Shown here: positions 34,706 to 46,388 of the stretch, piece after piece
Layout: every line of letters starts with the position of its first letter
Numbering within the stretch: the stretch's first letter is position 1
DNA from: Rhynchospora pubera
Lineage: Eukaryota > Streptophyta > Magnoliopsida > Poales > Cyperaceae
Assembly (NCBI GenBank): GCA_028095005.1
Contig: CM051459.1
Location: 312,606,513 to 312,670,512, forward strand
DNA length: 64,000 bases
Reading direction: 5' to 3'
Translations under genes and position numbers: made by a program
Notes under the pieces: generated by a model
The model's input: only the letters and a program-made list of their open reading frames with translations
What the model was told of the DNA's origin: nothing
Databases searched by the model: none

Positions 34706-37148
34706 TTGCAACAGAAATACAACTGATATAAGAAAAAAAAACCAAGCGAAGGGGTCACGAACCGGACAAAAAATACATGTAAAAATTAGAATTGGAAATG
34801 AACTGATCCGGTTCAAATTAAATTTTTTCCGATTCTACCCCTGCCTCCTAGCGCACCTCTTGACCACGCGCGACTCTGACTCTAGCGCGATTCTGACGCA
34901 TTAAATTGAATACTTCTTATTATTAAACTGAACATTTGTAATACATAGCAGCGATGGCTGGAATGGTATATTTGCCGATGTAACTTATAATTCCTGATGT
35001 GTTTTTGCAGCACTCACGAGTTTCATAGGACTGTCAGAGGTGGAATAAGTTAATAATATTATTGGGATAAGGCCCACCTTATTCCAGCCGAACACATGGA
35101 AATAATGCTGCTGCATTGTCTTATTTTGTTAATTGAACTATTTTAATTTATTTCCAATGAAAAAGCCCATATCGCTGCATGTTTACCAGACATATTTAAG
35201 TATATCAGCTCTGTATTTGAAAATCGTACGTAGAAATGGAAAATTGGTCTGTACTTCCTTGATTAGCTGGTCTATACATAGCAGCAATACTCGAATAATG
35301 AAGATGAACTTAATTAAATCTATACAAACTATTGGGATAAATTAATTATAAAATTTAATTATCAAAATTATTTTGTAGAACCATACTTAATTATATAAGT
35401 TTATAAAACATTTTTTCATTAAACCATATATGTTTTTGTTAATAATTAGATTTCAAAAATATATCATTATAACATGTCATTAATCGTGTTAATTACATAC
35501 AGTCTTGTTATTTTATAGTTAATTAAGGGGTGTATCCAAACCACTCAACCCGACAATCCGACCCGTAAATGTTATAGATTTGATATTGCGTAGTTACGAA
35601 TTGAATTCACTTAATACAACAAATAATTTAAAGTTATGAGCTGCGACAAATAATAAGCTGGATATATAATAATATAAAACCTAACAAGACTGAACTATAT
35701 ATGCAACATATTATCACATTAGTTTTGAAAAGTTCATACTATATACTGTATTGAGTGCGATTTCAGTTTTACATAAAAAAGTTATATATTTTTCATTATT
35801 GTTGTTTGATATATGTTAATTTTGTCATTCTACTAAAATTTCGTATTGGTCAATTAAACGTTCGATGGCATAAAAAAATTACAGTTTGAACTAAAAATAT
35901 TGGTAGCCGACAAGTATGAATATTGGACAACTGCAAAAAGGAACAAATCCGACTCGTTTAATACACTGCTCATAATGTGTAACTATTTCAAACAATCAGC
36001 AGTCAAATCAGTTGACTACGTCTCTGGATTTTCTGAATGGTTTAATATGCATGAATATTTCAGCTTTTCATATAATATAAATACCGCTTTAAGTGCCACA
36101 AGGAATGTACAAGCACTTACATCACACACATTGAGTGCCATATTATAAAAGGCGGATATCCATTAACAACGAATTAATTAAATAATTTTTTAAAAAAATA
36201 AAAATAGTTATAATTTTGAAATAATTTATTCATATGTTATATATTAATTATTTGCACATCATATACATGAAAATTATACCCCTATTTTTCTTTAAAAAAT
36301 ATACATGAAAAATATAAATATGATGCAAATTTTACCATTCATCAAATCAGATGAAAATTGCAACGGCAGATAGTATATATACGACTTTTAATAGATTATT
36401 AATACCAAATGACACTACTCCACATGCATTAAATTTAATACATAATAAATCTCTATATTAATTATTAACACTATGTTTATAGCATCTCTTTTAACGTAAA
36501 AGCAGTATTGTATAAACCGTTGTAATTCATTATAAAATACGAAAATATATTGGTAATCATTCACACAGATAAGTGCCAAGTCATCATCAATATCACATGG
36601 AATGTTACATGAGCATTTGTCAGGCTACGAATCAGACACCTAGCTACTAGTATTCGGTGGGTCCCACCGTAGAATAAATTCATGCTTTTCTTGGTGCCTT
36701 TACTTCGATCTGAGACTACATACTGGACTTGAGCTAGCTTTAATTTCAATCCTTTATTTCGGATAAGTATAACCATTACTAAAAGCAACTGTACGTACTC
36801 TTTGTAAAAATTAATTAAGTTTCACTTATTGCGCACGTAATATCATGTCATACCAGATTCAAATCTAAGATTTATCCACTAAGAAACAATATAGAATGTG
36901 AAAATCTGAAACAGTACATTAGGAATGCTTTAGAAATGCAGTCAGTTAATTGATTGATTTATTAATTAATAAGATGTGAGATGTGAAACTAGCATGTGTT
37001 CAGGGAAACATGGCTACGAAAAGGTGGTGGAAACTACGAGGATGAGGTGGCATATGGTTGGCACGTGAGGGAGCTGCCAAGGCACGTGCGCCACATGGAG
37101 TGTTCTAGTTGGCACTGTATTGCTTGCCTTTTTCCTTTCTATTGGGAA
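34706..37148. other. Intergenic DNA, no gene recognised
   Basis: About 2.4 kb of AT-rich sequence. The open frames at 35900-36148 and 36561-36788 have no recognisable features. Confidence 0.4.
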
Positions 37149-37157
37149 GCATTCCGA

Positions 37158-37349
37158 AAATTCAAATTCTGAGGCGCGCGACACAAACGTGTAGCGTGTT
37201 ACAGGCCGTCCGATTAGATCTCAATGGATTAGAGAGCTCCGTGCATGTAACAGATTGTAAGGCCCAAAAAAATTGAACCCATCCAGATCTGATCGGACGG
37301 TCCGTGTGACACGCTACACGCTGTGTCGCTCGCCACAGGATTCGGATTC
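37158..37349. mobile_element. Mutator-type MITE, 192 bp, perfect 9-bp TSD
   Basis: GCATTCCGA flanks it on both sides (37149-37157 and 37350-37358). The arms are inverted over about 75 bp: AATTCTGAGGCGCGCGACAC on the left; the complement of the right reads AATCCTGTGGCGAGCGACAC. They continue through GTGTAGCGTGT and CCGTCCGAT. The terminal sequence resembles that of the 1.35-kb element at 46389-47742, so it may be a deletion derivative of the same family. Confidence 0.82.
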
Positions 37350-37358
37350 GCATTCCGA

Positions 37359-37708
37359 CTTCTTAGCGTTTTTACTGTGTTCATACCATTTCTCTGTTAT
37401 TTTGATAGCTCTAATTACATGACTCGTTCAGGAGTAGCAAATAAAGTTCTTATTTATTATGCAGTATGCACGAGTAGTTTTTACTGAAAAATAAAAATTT
37501 TAATAATTTTTATTTAACGTATTTAATATTCCAAAGTTATGCAATTTAAAAAGGTAAAAAAATATACGTTGAAACTTCATATAAATTGATGAGTAAAAGA
37601 AACTATTTCGAAAAGAAATACATGTAATTTGACTTGGATTTTGTACTAATAAGGACGCATTTGTTGCAAAATTTTGAATCGACCTTTAAGAATGCTGAAG
37701 GTCTTCTC
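37359..37708. other. AT-rich intergenic DNA
   Basis: Nothing recognised. Confidence 0.45.
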
Positions 37709-37711
37709 AAC

Positions 37712-37876
37712 GGGTGCGTTTGGATAGGTGTGGGAAGAAGGGAAGAAGGGAAGAAGTGGGAAGAAGTGGGAAGAAGTATTAGAAAATGTGTAACTTTATG
37801 AAGAGTTTGAATTGTTTATAATTTTTTTTTCTTCTTCCTTCTTCTTCTTCTTTCTTCCAACGATCCAAACGCACCC
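37712..37876 (-). mobile_element. MITE, GGGTGCGTTTGGAT family, reverse orientation, TSD AAC
   Basis: The termini are GGGTGCGTTTGGAT and ATCCAAACGCACCC, with AAC on both sides (37709-37711 and 37877-37879). The internal order (GGAAGAAG first, CTTCTTC later) is the reverse of the other copies. Confidence 0.85.
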
Positions 37877-37879
37877 AAC

Positions 37880-38527
37880 AATATTTCTTAATTGTGCATG
37901 CGATGATTGAACAATTGTTCTGGGCATTCGTACTTGTTTTCACCTCTGCCACGAGCACGGAGCTATGCCAAATGATAAGTTATGCGACGATATGGGACGA
38001 GCAATTGCGAATGTGTTTGCGTAACCTCCATCAACCTTGGGGAACAGTAAAGCCATCGTATTACATTAAGTATCATAAATTGATCGAAATAAATCATGCA
38101 ACAAAAGAATTAGCTTCATCATTTGAAAATTTAATTCATTATACCATCTGAAATAAATTTAAAATTATCAATATGTATTAATTGTGATGATAAAATGTCT
38201 GATTATTTTTTTGTTCATCATAACTACTTGTAGTTTTTTATATATGTCAAATAAAGTGGTTTAAACGGGCATTAATAAAAAAAAAGTTATATAACTATAT
38301 AATAACAACAAGACCCTTAAGTAATCCGATAAAATTTAGCAATTAAAATTCTTGCAACTTGGATCCCAGGGCGCCAGTTTAAAAATTTTCGTACACTACT
38401 CTTTGGTAATTAAGATATTATTGTGAGATTGTGATCTTCTAGTCAGCATCACTCAAAAGTTTAAATCCGATTAATTGTCCTATTTTTCTATTTTCTACCT
38501 TCACGTTTCACCTCTCTCTCCACTACC
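37880..38527. other. Intergenic DNA, no gene recognised
   Basis: The open frame at 37894-38151 has no recognisable domain or context. Confidence 0.4.
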
Positions 38528-38530
38528 TAT

Positions 38531-38680
38531 GGGTGCGTTTGGATCGTTGAAAGAAAGAAAAACAAGAAGAAAAAAGAAGAAAAAAAAATTATAAACAATT
38601 CAAATTCTTCACAAAGTTACACACTTTTCAATACTTCTTTTCACTTCTTCCCTTCTTCTCACACCTATCCAAACGGAGCC
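38531..38680 (+). mobile_element. MITE, GGGTGCGTTTGGAT family, TSD TAT
   Basis: It starts GGGTGCGTTTGGATCG, ends TATCCAAACGGAGCC, and has TAT on each side (38528-38530 and 38681-38683). Confidence 0.82.
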
Positions 38681-39726
38681 TATCACGAAGAATTTATTTT
38701 CTAGTTTCAGCATCAGATACATTCTGCAATATAAAAATTGCTAGGTGAACCCGGCGTTGATCAGTTTTGGTGCTTGATGATGTAAGATGCATAAATTGCG
38801 TACAGAGCTATGCAGCAATAATGTATTTAGTTGATAATGGTTTAAGATTATAAAAGTTTGTTGAACAAATCAATTTAGATAAGCAATAGATAACATCTCA
38901 CAAAATTAAAAGAAATTGCCTACGGCCGGGTTTTCTACCCAAAAACAAAACTAAAGGAAATCTGAAAAACTAAACGGACATTTTTTTTATTACACATGAT
39001 ATGAACATTTTCAATTTTGAATTATTCGAATTACAAGTACACAGATGCATACCTTCTTTCTTAATAAAACAAGCACTTGCTGGTTGCTGCTTACTTTATT
39101 ACCTGAAGCTCCTATTGCACGGAAGTACACTTTGGGGAAAAGCAGCAAATACAGTATTCTTGGTAGATCATCCACTGAAGATTATAATAGTTTTGAGTGT
39201 TTGACAAATTATTAATCCTTTTGCAAAAATTAGGAATATCTTTATCAAAAATTTGTAAGTTAAACAACGATTCTAGAATGCGGAATTAACCGGGAATCGT
39301 AAAATACCTCGTGCCATCGCTAATCGAAATCGAGTTTTGAGTGGATGAAGTTGAAACCCGCAAGCCATGCACGACTCCTCTTCTATCACATCTGCTCCGT
39401 ATCCAAATTGAAGAGCAGAAATCGTTAGTCATTAGGCGGAAGCGTTAGTATTGATCTTCTTTAAGTTTTCCTCAGCCATAATGATGGTCAACAATGGCGT
39501 TTTTCTCTTTTCTTTACTGAAATTTCTTAATGGCAGAATTATGGGAAATGGTGCCTTAAAATTTCAGATTATAGAGTATTTAATGCTGAGGCAACTAAAT
39601 GGATCAAGTACAATGAATCTGGTCCATCAGAATTTCCATCAAATTATGATGCACCCTTTAGTTAATTATCTTAGATGAACTTGGCTCACACATTAATTAT
39701 CATAGGCCACATTAAATATTCTAACA

Positions 39727-39738
39727 TTCTCCCACTTG
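39727..39738 (-). other. Polypurine tract of the LTR remnant
   Basis: On the minus strand this reads AAGTGGGAGAAT immediately before TGTTAG, matching the usual polypurine tract/3' LTR junction of plant Copia elements. Confidence 0.55.
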
Positions 39739-41095
39739 GCCTATGCTGAAAACATCATAATTAAGCACAAATTCAAAATTGGCCAACATCTTAAACCTTG
39801 TTTAGTTAGAAATACCAAACTAAACTAATACAATCAAAATAACTATTAATGTTATTTGACCCCCACTAATTATAGCATTGGTATTCTTTCCAACAAATGG
39901 TTAATATAATTCATTCGATCCACTTAAGTAAATTTGCTTAAATTAAACATAATGCGCAACATAAGAAATAAGCAAATTTCATAATTCAAAGTCAAACTCA
40001 TAATTTGAAGCTTCACATCATAACTTAATACATAATTCAATACAACAAAATCATAATTAGCAACCAGACCCGTGCCGACAAAAATGGGTGGTTATAATTT
40101 ATTGAGAGAATTAGTTAACATAATTCTCAAATTAATATGTTGTATTACTATAGTCATATCTTTGACTTTGTAATTAACAACAAGATATTTAATGTCGATC
40201 CATTAGACACTTGCTTGATTTGTTGTTCTTAAAAGATAAAATAGCAGTCGCGTTAATTCAAAAATAAGATAAGTGACCTTACAATATGCCACAAAAATTT
40301 TGCTTGCATAGTGGAAGATGTCATTATAGACTGCTTATCACTCTTCCATAAAATTAATCATTATATATACAAGCACAAATAAATAATCTAATGTGAATTT
40401 CTTATTGACTAATAAAATATCATCTACATACAAAATGAGAATGATAAATTACTCCCACTAACCCTGAGATATATACATTGATTTACAATATTTTCTTTAA
40501 ATCCAAACTTGATATAATCAAATTTGAGATATAATTTAGCAAAATTAGTATTTCATTATTACTACTTTTATTCGTAGTAGCAATAAAAGGCTAATCATAA
40601 TGTCTGGTCCAGTTCTAAATTACCAAGACAAATCTCAGTTCATTCTTTCCAAGTTGGAAAAATTAGTTTTATTCAATGTTGTTAAATTCAGAAAAAATAA
40701 GGTGGTTAATAGTCGACTAATATTCACATAGCAAAATAAAATTAAACTGAAAGGAATAATAAAAACGCCAAATAATATTTCAGTTTTAACATAAAGTTCT
40801 TCACATTTTCAATTTATATCATCGTTGGACAGAAATAAATTGAAGTTTATGAGACAATTCTATTTAATAAACTAAAATGTCAATTAAAGTTGTTCAAATT
40901 GACATCCTTAATATTTATTAAATATAAACATCATAGTGATATGTAAACTAAAATGTCACGAATAACATAATATAAATAAACAACTATGAGGAATGATACT
41001 TAATTAAACTGAAATTAATATTTAAAAATTTCAACTTTGACAAAATAGTTGTTCCATGAAATCAATTTGCATCACCGTTGGGCAGAAACAAATTG

Positions 41096-41195
41096 AATTA
41101 ATAATAATAATAAAATTCCACTTAATTGAATTAATAATAATAAAATTCCACTTAATTGAATTAATAATAATAAAATTCCACTTATTAAAATTGAT
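41096..41195. repeat. Three tandem ~32-bp units in the LTR remnant
   Basis: AATTGAATTAATAATAATAA followed by AATTCCACTT is repeated three times, with one extra AAT in the first unit. A related word set (TCACCGTTGGGCAGAAACAA and TCATCGTTGGACAGAAATAA) occurs at 41072 and 40827. Confidence 0.75.
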
Positions 41196-42216
41196 AATGA
41201 CCAAATTATTAAAAGTAACTTAGTATGAGTAACTTAGTATGGTTTAAATTATTCATATGCATAACTTTACTACTACAGTATATTCAAGCATATCACTATT
41301 GACTAACCAACCTTCAATAAAGATGCCAACCATCTATATACAAATTCAGTATTCTGAACAAATTTGTGACTATTCTATAGATTTACATAATAATTAAGTA
41401 ATCTACAAGGGTCAATTGACAAGAGAGAACCATAATATGTCTGATTGTACCTTAATTTTGTCATAAAAATCATTTCTGGACCACACTTTGTTGGAACGGG
41501 TCGTTCCAAACTCAGGACGGGTCGTCCTACACGAAAAGGTGCGACCAGAGTTCATCCAAAAACTTTCAGACAGCCTGAACACGCTCTGGTAATCTGACAA
41601 TAACTTTCTCTATAATCATCCGTTTTCTGTGTTCTTGATCATCCTGGAAACTAGATTCAAAGATCTTTCCAGTGACATAAGTTTCATCAAAAACAAGTTT
41701 ATAGATCAAAAGGTATAGCCCTCGAAAAACATACTATCCCAGACGAAAAATCGACAAACTGCCAGACAGACTTAACTTGAAGACAGAATTTCTCACTGAT
41801 ACTTTATTGGAATTTTACAAATTTACATTCTATGGAAAGATATATGAAATATCTACATCCCAGTAAAATTTCATGCAAATCCGAATTACCAATTAAGAGA
41901 AAAATGTCCCGTACTACTGAAAGGTCAGAAATTTCAGAACCCTAACATTCTGACCTCTTGTGATTGCGAATTGATTATCTCCCTGTGCACCCGCTTGATT
42001 TTCAAGATGTTGGTCTCTTTGGAAAGTAGACCCAGAGATCTTTCCAATTCCGAAAACCTCACTCAAATCAGATAAGCGGATCTTGAGATAATGATCCACG
42101 AATTCAGATAATTAAGAAAATCAGACAAAACTCAATCCACTCAACACTTACAACAGAATTTCTGTTTAACCGTTATGAAATTCTATTTCAATAAAGGCAA
42201 TCTAGCGGTATAACCC

Positions 42217-42228
42217 GCTCTGATACCA
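42217..42228 (-). other. Primer-binding site (initiator tRNA-Met type)
   Basis: Complement reads TGGTATCAGAGC, two bases inside the LTR edge. This is the canonical plant retrotransposon primer-binding sequence and sets the minus-strand orientation of the element. Confidence 0.75.
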
Positions 42229-42230
42229 AC

Positions 42231-42477
42231 TGTAAGAAATAAAATATTTAATCATCATAATATTTTCTTAATTAACAGCCAAAAATCATGTATTTCATAT
42301 AAAATAATAAATCATAATAAAAACTTACAGTTTTGAAGGTCAGAAATTTCCGCCTAATGCCATGTCTGTCTTTCAAAACTGTAAGTTTTTATTACGATTT
42401 ATTATTTTATATGAAATACATGATTTTGGGCTGTTAATTAAGAAATATTATGATGATTAAATATTTTATTTCTTACA
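42231..42477. repeat. Palindromic LTR, about 108-bp arms
   Basis: TGTAAGAAATAAAATATT...AACTTACAGTTTTGAA on the left is the near-perfect complement of the right arm, around a loop of about 30 bp (TTTCCGCCTAATGCC). The whole unit starts TG and ends CA, next to the primer-binding site. Confidence 0.85.
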
Positions 42478-44174
42478 AAATTATCATTCGGAATATCCAA
42501 GAAGGTGTCATTGGTTTGGCAAACAGGTGTTTCTACGCATTTTATTTCGATTAAAAACCTACATAAAGATGCCAACTTTCCGTCATGTGCCAACAGAAAG
42601 AATTCACATACATGTGTACTAATACAATTTATCACTGGCCCTTAATTTTTATTTGGAAGTACAGATACACAAACCTTTAGTTAAGGAACACTATGAATAT
42701 AAATAAATTAATCCTAGCAGATCCCAGTTATTAATTGCAATTTTTATAATTATTGGGGACAAATTAAACAAGATAAAGGCCCTAACCGCCGACAGAAAAT
42801 CACAAGACCGTAGATAAATTGAACTAAACAGTTTATAAATTGATATCTTTCCTGTGCCTAAATTCTCAGTTGACTAATCGTTAGATTGTTTATCATAAGT
42901 CACATCAAATAATCAAAGGGTATTAAATGCTAACCTAGAAATTAATGGGACCTTGGTGCCTTGCCATTCGGTTACCTACCTTTGGAGCTAGGCAAACCCT
43001 TATTATGATACGTCTACGTAAATATATAGTAGATATTATGATTGATAACTATAACTCTACTTGGACAATGCAAAAGGAAAATGTGACAAAGGCCATATAA
43101 ACGTTATATGGCTTTAAAAAAAAAAGGGGCCAAGTTGAATACTGTTGAATATAGAGCGAATACATTGCTTATTTTATATCCTTTCCTGAATATGAAATAC
43201 CTTCTGAAATATTCTGGCCCAAAGTTATTGAAATCCATAGATCGAAGTCTGTTTAAGCCGATAAAATTTATTGGGTTTATATTTCTGCAAACTAAACTAG
43301 GCCCCAATTTACATTTCAACTAAATAGGCCTAGGAAATGCTTTAGATCAACCAGGCATTTTTGAAACAGAAATAATAACTGCATATTGCCGTTTTGACAT
43401 CACTTAAACAAAGTGAACAAATAAGAAAGATTGTGAACATTTAAATAATCAAAATGAACACATACAAACAAATAAGTTCAATAAAAATAAGTTGAATATA
43501 TTTATAAAAATTCGAACAATAATACAAAAAATAAAATCTTACTCATAATTGAATAAAGTGAATACACAGATAAACAAACAATAATATATAAATAAATAAA
43601 ATAAACAAATACAAATGCGATGACACGAAATAAAGTGTGGAGAAATAGTAGATAGTAATTTACTTTTTGAAATGGTGTAACTAGTTGTGTATTGCACAAT
43701 TTCAAGGGAGAGGAAAAAAAAAAGAACTATTTCAATGTATTTTTTTTAACTTTAAAGGAAATAGTATTTGTGAAACAACTTACAAAATGGAACGGGATAT
43801 TGTAATATCATAACTAATTGTAAATTGTGTCAGGGCCGATCTAATGCCAGCCTTGTTACCCAAAATATAGTGAGTTTAATTCCAACAATACAACTTGTTT
43901 GTTACTATTGCCTCTCGCTCCATGCTTTTTCGTAACCCTTGGTTCCGAAAGAAGTTCGCAACAATGCAATACATTTGCACATTTTGATTTAGCATACTCA
44001 AATGTATCGTTAAGTATTTGATTGTATCATACATGTACAAAACACAAACAAAGCATTTCTGTAAACACAACTATGCAATACCAAATTAATGGCACATCAA
44101 CTAACAGAACAAACAACACAAGAGGATAAACAGGAAATTGACCCCAGAATTTAACAACACAAACAAGCTCATAT
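42478..44174. other. Intergenic DNA downstream of the bHLH gene
   Basis: No gene recognised. At 43395-43480 lie AAAGTGAACA/AATGAACACA words complementary to the array at 34.4-34.7 kb. Open frames at 43104-43323 overlap on both strands and are chance. Confidence 0.4.
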
Positions 44175-45777
44175 TCATGAAGAAGAGCTTGAGGATTCAA
44201 ATTGCGAAACCTTTCGCCTCTTATTCAACAAAGATGTTCTCGGCATGAACGCTATGGAAGAATTTACTTTGTCAAGAACTGACCTTAGTGCATGCTGCAC
44301 TGAGTCGACCAAAATATTCTTTCCCACCTCATCACTACCTCCCCTCTCTGGCATTATGACAAATACAATCTTCACTCTTCCACTGAGAGATGAAATTTCA
44401 GCTCTGACAACCCTTGCGTGTAGATTTCTCAGTGATAGTTTCAATTCTGGGTAAAGCTCAGGAGAGTCATCACAACAGATCGAGGCATAGATCAGGAAGC
44501 TGGTATTAGTGGTGTTTGCTGTTTGAGGCTCACACAGGATGGTGACTTCGTCGGTGTCTGAAGGCATGGTGTAGCCTTTGGCCTGTTCTGTTGCTGTGGC
44601 TTTGAGAAGCTTCACATGGTTTATCACCTCTGCTAACAGTGCTGCTTTGTCTAACTGTCAAATAGGTACTTTTAACATGTAAATCCAAATACATGACAGG
44701 TGAAGTATAATTTTGTCAATGTGGTACCATATGATTGAAATCATTTCATATCCCCTGAGATACCCCACCAGAATGGACAAAATCCAGGACCGTTAATTTC
44801 AAATCTTCAAGTTGCCTACCCAATTGGTCCGGGCTCGGCTGGTATCAAGAGTCAAGGAAACAAGGACCAACATTAGGTGATGGTACTCCAAGCCAGGGAA
44901 TCGTATCCTGTGCAGTGAATCATTAACAACCGTCCGATCAACAATGGGTGCCCCGTGATAAATATCGGATTCGTATGGCCCGTAAAATTTAACCGCGAGA
45001 TTCGATCGGATAGTCCTTAATAACCACTGCAGTGCATGCAGTAGTACAGAGGATATTTATCCCAAGCCAGGCATATTATCGAGATTTGTTTGAATAGCAG
45101 TTCCTTTATCTATGCTTTACAACATACTCCAATCATCTCTAAATCATATGTCCTGATTTATTTTGCTTTCATTATTCTCTAAAATATGAATTAATTAATA
45201 ATACATTACGTTTGCAAATAAAGCATGATATATGTCATTGCTCCACAAGTTTTAAAATAGTGTTGTTACTGTTGTAGTTTTCCACCTTAAAAAAGTGTTT
45301 TCTTTATAGTAATGGTAACCCGGACACCAATTTCTCACAGGTACCAAACCACAGAGTAATACCGCTATTCGTCAGCATCAGAACTAATTAGTGCAACCAC
45401 TAGCTCAATACAGATGATCATCCCGAATTTTAGTGATAGTATGAGCTCGTAAAAATCACATTAACATTGAATTAATAAAAGTAAAATGGACAGAGAGAGA
45501 GAGAGAGAGAGAGAGAGGTAACCTTCTCAGTGCCACTAATCATGCCACGTAGGACAGCTAAATGCGAATTAATCCTTTCTCTCCTCCTCCTCTCAGCCTC
45601 GCTGTGATTCCTCAATGCAATCACTGCTTTCTCATCCAATAAACTCCCTTTCGCACCACCTTTCTTCCCTAATCTCACCACCGGTGCCCGAACCAGCTCA
45701 CCTCTCTCTCCATCCAGCACCAAGCTCGAAACCGAACCCGAACCCGAACCCGAAACAGAAAAAGAACCAGAACCCAT
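44175..45777 (-). CDS. bHLH transcription factor, bHLH30/AIG1-like, 2 exons, 244 aa
   Basis: Exon 1 is 45777-45523 and exon 2 is 44654-44175, with a GT-AG intron of 868 bp; the joined frame is 735 bp with stop. Residues 1-50 are Ser/Gly-rich. The bHLH domain runs from about 56 to 105: the basic region NHSEAERRRRERIN has the His-Glu-Arg triad (H58, E62, R66) needed for E-box/G-box DNA binding; the intron falls inside the loop/helix 2 boundary (GTEK|LDKAALLAEV). Residues about 115-215 (DEVTILCEP..., LIYASICC, VRAEISSLSGRVKIVFV) resemble the C-terminal ACT-like region of the Arabidopsis bHLH30/32/106/107 group, nuclear regulators of growth and stress. A serine run ends the protein. The start is the only suitable ATG; the codon before it is GTG. 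The bHLH call is firm, the subgroup call good. Confidence 0.92.
44898..45061. mobile_element. Mutator-type MITE in the bHLH intron, 10-bp TSD
   Basis: CCAAGCCAGG occurs at 44888-44897 and 45062-45071. Between them are inverted arms with the shared ATATCCTNTG edge and complementary TTAACAACCGTCCGATC / GATCGGATAGTCCTTAATAA words. It lies well inside the intron, about 230 bp from the acceptor side. Confidence 0.75.
45492..45517. repeat. (CT)13 microsatellite beside the bHLH splice donor
   Basis: On the minus strand the donor GTTAC is followed directly by a CT dinucleotide run of 26 bases. The run begins five bases after the exon end. Confidence 0.92.
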
Positions 45778-46252
45778 CACAAGAAATCCAAACTTTGACT
45801 GAGTTTATTTAAGAGCCAGGAGGTCTATTTGGGGGGCAAGACCAAGATGGAAGGCTAACCCGTTTGAGCTTTCTCTTCTGGTTTTCTATTTGGAAGTTGG
45901 AATTGGAGTTGGGTTTGTTGTTTTGTGCCTTTTTGTGCCCAAAACAGGTCGCTTCCATTACCTTGTGAGAGACAAGTGGGGAGTTTTGTAAAAGGAATTA
46001 TTGGGAGAAAGGTTTCATCTTGGATTTTCTCTGTTTTTGGAAAAGAATCATCTCTGCTTTCTTCTGAGGATTTTGTTGTTTTCTCTGTTGTGTTCCTTTC
46101 CTTTTTCTCCTCTTTTCTGAAAGGATTTTGAGAAGATTTTGCTTTCAGATTCTGGGGTTTGGAAGTAGAAAGTGGGGGCTAAGAAAGATAGAGATGAGAG
46201 AGGTTTAACAGAGGAGGAAGAACCGTGGAAGAAAAGAGAAAGGGAGAATTGA

Positions 46253-46259
46253 ATTTATA
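46253..46259 (-). promoter_or_regulatory. TATA box of the bHLH gene
   Basis: The minus strand reads GATATAAAT here. A start about 30 bp downstream (near 46225) gives a 5' leader of about 450 bp that is rich in CT and TTCT, plausible for a plant transcription-factor gene. No other TATA-like word fits as well. Confidence 0.5.
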
Positions 46260-46388
46260 TCGGGGAGGCTCTGCGTTCAATTATTTGTTTAGTGGGCGAC
46301 AGAGACATTTTTCACATTCTTTTTTTGCTTTATTTTTGTTTTTTTTTTCAACAGTCTTTATGCAAGACGGTGGCGTAATATGTTGAAG

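Larger units (their letters stand above)
38700..42477 (-). mobile_element. Copia-like LTR retroelement remnant without coding capacity
   Basis: Read on the minus strand, an LTR (42477-42231, TG...CA) is followed after two bases by TGGTATCAGAGC (42228-42217), the usual initiator-Met-tRNA primer-binding site of plant Copia elements. Some 2.5 kb lower, a polypurine tract AAGTGGGAGAA (about 39738-39727) abuts TGTTAGAATATTTAATG (from 39726 downward), which should be the start of the 3' LTR; that LTR's end was not found. The internal 2.5 kb shows no gag or pol and contains tandem and dispersed repeats, as in large retrotransposon derivatives (LARD). The two LTR starts are only loosely alike, so the element may be chimeric. 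Confidence 0.65.

Noticed and set aside
45615..45812. Plus-strand proline-rich frame over bHLH exon 1
   Set aside because: Antisense shadow of the glycine/serine-rich N-terminus of the bHLH protein.
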